A stretch of 15,865 nt of DNA, taken from contig MFCX01000002.1 in assembly GCA_001777055.1 (NCBI GenBank), positions 40,381-56,245 of the forward strand. Reading direction: 5' to 3'. Below are positions 12,887-15,865 of the stretch, piece after piece. The position numbers and the translations under genes were made by a program. How positions within the stretch are numbered: the stretch's first letter is position 1; each line of letters begins with the position of its first letter. A model generated the notes under the pieces. That model saw only the letters and a list, made by a program, of their open reading frames with translations, did no database searches and was not told where the DNA came from. Source of the DNA: Candidatus Daviesbacteria bacterium RIFCSPHIGHO2_02_FULL_39_12. GTDB taxonomy: Bacteria; Patescibacteriota; Microgenomatia; Daviesbacterales; UBA10151.

Positions 12887-13200
12887 CCTTCTATTGAACC
12901 AACCTCTTTCTTCTGTATCAATATGTCCCATCCTTCTAACCTCTCCCATAACTGATGAGTTCTTCCGGGTAAATCACCTGCAAGTGTCTGTATTTGAAAT
13001 ACTACCTGAGCCTGTCTGAGTTTATCGAATACCCCATTTAATCTGTCGGTTTTAACTGTAGCTATAATCGGGTCTTCATGTTTAAATCCTCCCGACCAAA
13101 GATCTACTCTACCCAAATTTTGAACTAAAATACTTAGTCCTGTATCCTCTTGCTTTTTTGTAAATCTTATAGCGCTAATTTTATCCGCTTCAATTGTCAA
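12883..13200 (-). CDS. Unrecognised 105-aa protein, third gene of the riboswitch operon
   Basis: 105 residues starting at TTG (13198-13200). That start is supported by a strong Shine-Dalgarno sequence, GGGGAGGTGA, about 7 nt upstream. I do not recognise the family. The composition suggests a small soluble alpha/beta protein with alternating hydrophobic strands (ISAIRFTK, GLSILVQNL, PIIATVKT, VVFQIQTL, WDILIQKK) and no membrane segment, signal or cysteine. It ends in EVGSIEG at the 24-bp repeat. It lies 23 nt after the P-loop gene on the same strand and has no promoter of its own that I can see, so it is likely the last gene of the SAM-riboswitch-controlled operon. Possible roles include partner or regulatory subunit of the kinase-like protein; this is a guess from position only. 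Confidence 0.7.
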   Translation of the reverse strand: MTIEADKISAIRFTKKQEDTGLSILVQNLGRVDLWSGGFKHEDPIIATVKTDRLNGVFDKLRQAQVVFQIQTLAGDLPGRTHQLWERLEGWDILIQKKEVGSIEG

Positions 13201-13223
13201 CTGAATTCACCTCCCCTCGTATC

Positions 13224-13919
13224 TTACTTAAGTAATTCTTTTATTAACAGAATAACGTCTAAACTGGATCTACCGGCAAATCTGCCATAATTTTTTACTA
13301 TTAGATGCGCTTCCGAAACTAAACGGATAGCTCTTTCTTCCTTGGATAAACGAAAGGCAACCTCATCAGGATGTGTTTCAAATAATTGGGGAGACCTCCG
13401 CCTTAAACGTTCTTCTCTAATGATATCCGTGGCATAGATTAATATAATCAAAGCATTTTGCAAAACACCTTCAGGGTGAACACTGGTTTTATTTTTAATA
13501 GTCTGGTTATTGGCAAAAAATATTGGGAAGGTTCCATTTGTCGGCCTTAGATATCCATAAGGTTCCTCTCTCCCGTTCTCCATTAGTTTTACTCCATATA
13601 AACCAAGCGTATTACCCAAAACCATCCTCCTAAAATCATCTGCTGAACAAAAATAAATATCATTCTTGTCATCAAGTCTAGGCGGGCGGATAACAACTCT
13701 TTGAGGAACGCTTACACTCTCTGCTAACAATTGATCTGTTTGGCAAGCATTCCTTATTGCTGCCTCCAAAGTCGTTTTACCAACACATGTTGAGCCTACA
13801 AAAATAATTCTTTCCACCCTATCAAGCTTTGCTAAAGTTCCAGTTCTAACACGTATAGAAGACAAATCTCGCTCTGCTACTAATCGCCCTATATAATCCC
13901 CACTTATCGCTTCCAGCAT
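13224..13919 (-). CDS. Guanylate-kinase-like P-loop NTPase
   Basis: 231 residues. After about 35 residues, RIIFVGSTCVGKTTL (38-51) gives a beta strand and Walker A (GSTCVGKT, 42-49). The order that follows resembles guanylate kinases: a strand-arginine region VVIRPPR (75-81), the acidic DDKNDIYFCSADDFRRMV (83-100) like the GMP-binding YxF segment, GLYGVKL and YGYLRP, and an arginine-rich lid (IIREERLRRRSP, 166-177). The closest families I can name are guanylate kinase and the PhnN-type ribose-bisphosphate kinase; the acceptor is unknown. It is unlikely to be the housekeeping Gmk because of its divergent lid and extra N-terminus. It overlaps the upstream phosphatase gene by 16 nt and so is in the same operon. 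No Shine-Dalgarno sequence was identified for its ATG. Confidence 0.75.
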   Translation of the reverse strand: MLEAISGDYIGRLVAERDLSSIRVRTGTLAKLDRVERIIFVGSTCVGKTTLEAAIRNACQTDQLLAESVSVPQRVVIRPPRLDDKNDIYFCSADDFRRMVLGNTLGLYGVKLMENGREEPYGYLRPTNGTFPIFFANNQTIKNKTSVHPEGVLQNALIILIYATDIIREERLRRRSPQLFETHPDEVAFRLSKEERAIRLVSEAHLIVKNYGRFAGRSSLDVILLIKELLK

Positions 13920-14563
13920 GTGGTCTTTACTCTTTCTCCTCGCCGTCTATATCTTAGATTTACCGGTGAAGAACAATTAAGTTTTGGCAGCAGCCGCCGG
14001 TGTTTCCAAGAAGGGATACCATAAAAACTAGCCTGAAGGATTTCACCTACATCTGCATGGGTAACTAAAATAATAACTTTGTCTTGATATAATTCTTCTA
14101 GCCTATTTACAAAGTCTGTCACTCTGGCTGAAACAGAATCTGTACTTTCTACATCGAAAAAATTGTGGCCAGGATAAGCTCTGTCTAGCTGATAAACTTG
14201 ACCATACCTATCTGCATGTTTACCCTCAAACGTGCCGAAATCTCTTTCCCTTAATTCATTTGCAGTCAGTGCAGTCGGTACTCCTATTACTTGTGCTAGC
14301 TCCTCTGCTGTTTGTACACATCTTAAAAAGGGGGAGGTGTAAATTAAGCTCTTATGATCCAAAATCCTGCTTAATCTGCTCACAATTGTTGCCGATCTTC
14401 TTACTTGTTCAATGCCTGTGTCCGTTAAACCCCATTGCGCTATCCCGTTTTCCGGCTTACTAACAATTACCTCGGCAACATTCGCCTCACTTTCACCATG
14501 GCGCCAGATAAAATAATAATTATTAAGCTGTACTAAACCTGTTTCTACTTGTTGCATAATCAT
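13904..14563 (-). CDS. Histidine phosphatase (phosphoglycerate-mutase-like), first gene of the riboswitch operon
   Basis: 219 residues. The branch-1 histidine phosphatase signature is clear: FIWRHGESEAN with R21, H22 (phosphohistidine) and E24; GLTDTGIEQ; YTSPFLRCVQTAE with R81; the acid E103 in NELRERDFGTFEG; and LVTHADV with H169. The family removes phosphate from sugars, nucleotides or alpha-ribazole phosphate, or moves it in glycolysis; the DFGTFEG and lack of mutase-type insertions favour a phosphatase. The C-terminus is unusually basic (RYRRRGERVKTTCWKR). The ATG at 14561-14563 has a good GAAAGGA Shine-Dalgarno sequence 7 nt upstream. It is the first gene after the SAM-I riboswitch leader and terminator, so its expression is predicted to fall when SAM is plentiful. 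A kinase-like gene overlaps it. Confidence 0.85.
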   Translation of the reverse strand: MIMQQVETGLVQLNNYYFIWRHGESEANVAEVIVSKPENGIAQWGLTDTGIEQVRRSATIVSRLSRILDHKSLIYTSPFLRCVQTAEELAQVIGVPTALTANELRERDFGTFEGKHADRYGQVYQLDRAYPGHNFFDVESTDSVSARVTDFVNRLEELYQDKVIILVTHADVGEILQASFYGIPSWKHRRLLPKLNCSSPVNLRYRRRGERVKTTCWKR

Positions 14564-14584
14564 TAACGTTTCCTTTCAAACCAT

Positions 14585-14610
14585 AAAAAACCTCTCCTTT
14601 CTTGGAGAGG
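14585..14610 (-). terminator. Intrinsic terminator of the riboswitch expression platform
   Basis: On the minus strand CCTCTCC-AAGAAA-GGAGAGG (14610 to 14591) is followed directly by TTTTTT (14590-14585). This is a textbook rho-independent terminator placed between the SAM-I aptamer and the phosphatase gene's Shine-Dalgarno sequence, so it should stop transcription before the operon unless prevented. Confidence 0.85.
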
Positions 14611-14627
14611 TATAAAAAATCTTTTGC

Positions 14628-14656
14628 ATGTGATGTACTAGACTGTACGTCACGTA
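14628..14656 (-). other. Hairpin between aptamer and terminator
   Basis: The leader RNA contains GTGACGTAC-AGTCTA-GTACATCAC, a 9-bp stem with one C/A mismatch, between P1 of the aptamer and the terminator. It may act as a spacer hairpin or take part in the alternative fold. Confidence 0.5.
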
Positions 14657-14764
14657 CCTAATCCTTCCCAAAATGGGTTTGGGTTTAGCACCGTAAATTA
14701 ATAGCTTTCGGTTGCCGGATGGATCAATGAGCCAAAACTCTCCCCATCACTCTTGATTAATATT
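14657..14764 (-). promoter_or_regulatory. SAM-I (S-box) riboswitch aptamer
   Basis: On the minus strand the leader shows the ordered conserved blocks of the SAM-I class: TTAATCAAGAG, GATGGGGAGAG, TTGGC, TTGAT, CCGGCAACC and GGTGCTAAACCC. P1 is closed by TAATC (14755-14759) with GATTA (14659-14663). P3 is closed by ACCG and CGGT. P4 is CCCAAA-CCCA-TTTTGGG. The TTGAT loop can provide the P2 pseudoknot and the CAAGAG side the kink-turn region. The class binds S-adenosylmethionine and normally turns genes off through a terminator. Here the downstream gene is a histidine phosphatase, which is unusual. Recognition is by eye; a covariance-model search was not run. Confidence 0.85.
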
Positions 14765-14774
14765 AAATTGTATA

Positions 14775-14806
14775 TATACACTAACAAACTTAGCAGGCTT
14801 TGTCAA
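14775..14806 (-). promoter_or_regulatory. Predicted promoter of the riboswitch operon
   Basis: TTGACA (14801-14806) begins a 20-base block, TTGACAAAGCCTGCTAAGTT, identical to that in the groES promoter. A TGTATATATA stretch (14771-14780) provides -10-like hexamers, at a longer-than-ideal spacing (20 bp or more). Start of transcription would fall near 14766, right at the 5' edge of the aptamer. Exact -10 uncertain. Confidence 0.45.
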
Positions 14807-14818
14807 ATTTATGGAGCT

Positions 14819-15700
14819 TTACCTAAACTTAAATTGAGTTTGTAGCTGTTTAATCCAATCTCTCCTTTGACCTGAATTACAAACCTTGCAAAAAGATTGT
14901 TCACAAAAGCTAAATTCTTTCACGCTCAAAATTTTCTCAATCTTAAACCTTAAATATTGCTTCAAATTATTAAGTGAAAACATATCAAATTCTTCGTAGA
15001 TACTTTCATCCAAAGGATCTGTCCAGAATCTGACTCTAAATCTAGTTTTGTCATACCCCATTTCCACTAGTTGGGCAGCACAAAGCAGGATATAAATTTT
15101 AGGCATCAAATCCATATCTAAGTTATCTTTGCCTTTTTGGGCATTCTCAAAATATTTGTAGTCCACCACTTCCACTACCCCATCATCTCCCATCTCCAAG
15201 GCATCTGGTCCACCCCAAAGCTTAAATAATCTCTCACCTTCCAATAAACATTCCCAAAATCTTTTAAAAAATACTGAGCGGTTAAATTTTCCTCCTCTTT
15301 TCAAATAATAGTTTTCAGAAACTTGCCGGGCTTTAGCTAATGAATCTGCATTTAAAAACTTAATTGTTGAGCCATAAAATGATTTTACCCCCTTCTCCTC
15401 CACCTCTTGCCTGATATCTTTTTCTGCAGCTTTAAAATACATCTCTAACAAATAATTCAAAGGTTCTCCGTATGCTTTTGAAGCATGAACCTTTTTTATC
15501 ACCAGATCCAAAATAGTACCTATTGTTTGATTAAATGAACCTTCCTCAAATTCATATCTTTGTCTTAAATAATGAGTTACCAAAAAGTTAAAAAAACATC
15601 TTTCAGAGTTTTTAAAATCAGATACAGAAAAACAATGCTCTAGAGGAATATTATCTTTGGCCACTATTCCAACGTAAAACAAAATAATCTCTTGCTGCAA
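14819..15700 (-). CDS. Stand-alone PD-(D/E)XK nuclease-like protein (RecB/AddB/Cas4 type)
   Basis: Up to 293 residues; the start is a TTG at 15698-15700 without a visible Shine-Dalgarno sequence, so the true start is uncertain. An N-terminal FSVSDFKNSERCFFNFL (C35) resembles the start of PDDEXK_1 domains. GTILDLVIKKVHA (61-73) is the G-x-x-h-H motif, and GGPDALEM (D166) followed by VVEVVDYKYF (E177, D180, K182) provides the metal-binding Asp and the D-x-K core. CEQSFCKVC (C266, C271, C274) with C35 could hold a 4Fe-4S cluster as in AddB and Cas4. It likely cuts or degrades DNA in repair. It has no helicase partner in view and no CRISPR genes are present, so a Cas4 role is unlikely. The gene ends 12 bp before the -35 of the riboswitch promoter. 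Confidence 0.78.
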   Translation of the reverse strand: MQQEIILFYVGIVAKDNIPLEHCFSVSDFKNSERCFFNFLVTHYLRQRYEFEEGSFNQTIGTILDLVIKKVHASKAYGEPLNYLLEMYFKAAEKDIRQEVEEKGVKSFYGSTIKFLNADSLAKARQVSENYYLKRGGKFNRSVFFKRFWECLLEGERLFKLWGGPDALEMGDDGVVEVVDYKYFENAQKGKDNLDMDLMPKIYILLCAAQLVEMGYDKTRFRVRFWTDPLDESIYEEFDMFSLNNLKQYLRFKIEKILSVKEFSFCEQSFCKVCNSGQRRDWIKQLQTQFKFR

Positions 15701-15744
15701 GGGGTAACTGCTTCTGAATGCCTACTATAGACCGCTTATGCTGG

Positions 15745-15865
15745 TTAAAAATCATCATCTAAAAGATAATCATCATCCTTGACCGGATGGGGAGTTGTGT
15801 GACCCATACTAGTGTAGTGTATCTTGCTTGACTTTACAATAATAATCTTCTCATGTATCATGGAT
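15745..15865 (-). CDS. 3' end of a gene continuing beyond the window, acidic C-terminus
   Basis: An open frame enters from the window edge on the minus strand and ends at TAA (15745-15747). The visible part includes MIHEKIIVKSSKIHYTSMG and ends VKDDDYLLDDDF. The repeated DDD motif with a terminal Phe recalls acidic interaction tails such as that of SSB, but no domain is visible and the similarity may be chance. It lies 44 bp upstream of the nuclease-like gene on the same strand, so the two could be co-transcribed. It could also be a short complete gene from the ATG at 15859-15861. Confidence 0.4.
   Translation of the reverse strand, partial: SMIHEKIIIVKSSKIHYTSMGHTTPHPVKDDDYLLDDDF

Noticed and set aside
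14260..14463. Plus-strand frame opposite the histidine phosphatase gene
   Set aside because: Shadow of the phosphatase frame; no ribosome site and no family resemblance.
13904..14563. Alpha-ribazole phosphatase (CobC) in a cobalamin pathway with the P-loop gene as CobU
   Set aside because: The P-loop protein has a guanylate-kinase layout rather than CobU motifs, no other cobalamin genes are present, and the leader is SAM-I rather than a cobalamin riboswitch.
14819..15700. Cas4 or CRISPR adaptation gene
   Set aside because: No CRISPR array, cas1, cas2 or other cas genes are in the window; the nuclease motifs are shared by many repair enzymes.

Overview
The window looks like a chromosomal segment of a Candidate Phyla Radiation (Patescibacteria) bacterium, most likely Microgenomates-like. 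This is an inference from gene content and style: small, tightly packed genes, short spacers, an outsized pilin-like secreted protein, a VanW/peptidoglycan-binding protein, a winged-helix/nucleotidyltransferase fusion, vapBC-type modules and many short palindromic repeats. TGA is used as a stop (for example 10098-10100 and 12580-12582), so the recoded Absconditabacteria/Gracilibacteria are excluded. No rRNA, tRNA, CRISPR array, IS element or phage module was recognised.

Layout. (1) 1-4025, minus strand: start of a truncated gene; a large pilin-type surface protein with a fused unknown domain; groES-groEL behind a promoter and a palindromic repeat. (2) 4040-5995: a winged-helix/nucleotidyltransferase-like gene (minus) diverges from murB (plus) across a repeat-filled promoter region. 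(3) 5971-9105: a sugar-type ABC solute-binding protein (minus) and a VanW-domain envelope protein (plus) diverge from overlapping promoters. (4) 9156-11353, plus: a PfkB-family, adenosine-kinase-like gene overlaps ahcY, together a likely S-adenosylhomocysteine recycling operon. (5) 11350-12819, minus: two tandem toxin-antitoxin modules, the second flanked by a 24-bp direct repeat. (6) 12883-14806, minus: a three-gene operon (unknown 105-aa protein, guanylate-kinase-like P-loop protein, histidine phosphatase) preceded by a leader that reads as a SAM-I (S-box) riboswitch followed by an intrinsic terminator. (7) 14819-15865, minus: a stand-alone PD-(D/E)XK nuclease-like gene and the 3' end of another gene.

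The strongest candidate for a new system is region 6. A SAM-sensing riboswitch appears to control a histidine phosphatase, a nucleotide-kinase-like protein and an unknown small protein, none of them a usual methionine/SAM gene, about 1.5 kb from the SAH-recycling pair. A second theme is gene starts: several first genes have a -10-like hexamer only 6-8 nt before the ATG and no Shine-Dalgarno sequence, suggesting leaderless mRNAs, while operon-internal and riboswitch-controlled genes mostly have clear Shine-Dalgarno sites. A third theme is short palindromic repeats placed in leaders, promoters and even inside coding sequence (pfkB-family gene, nucleotidyltransferase).
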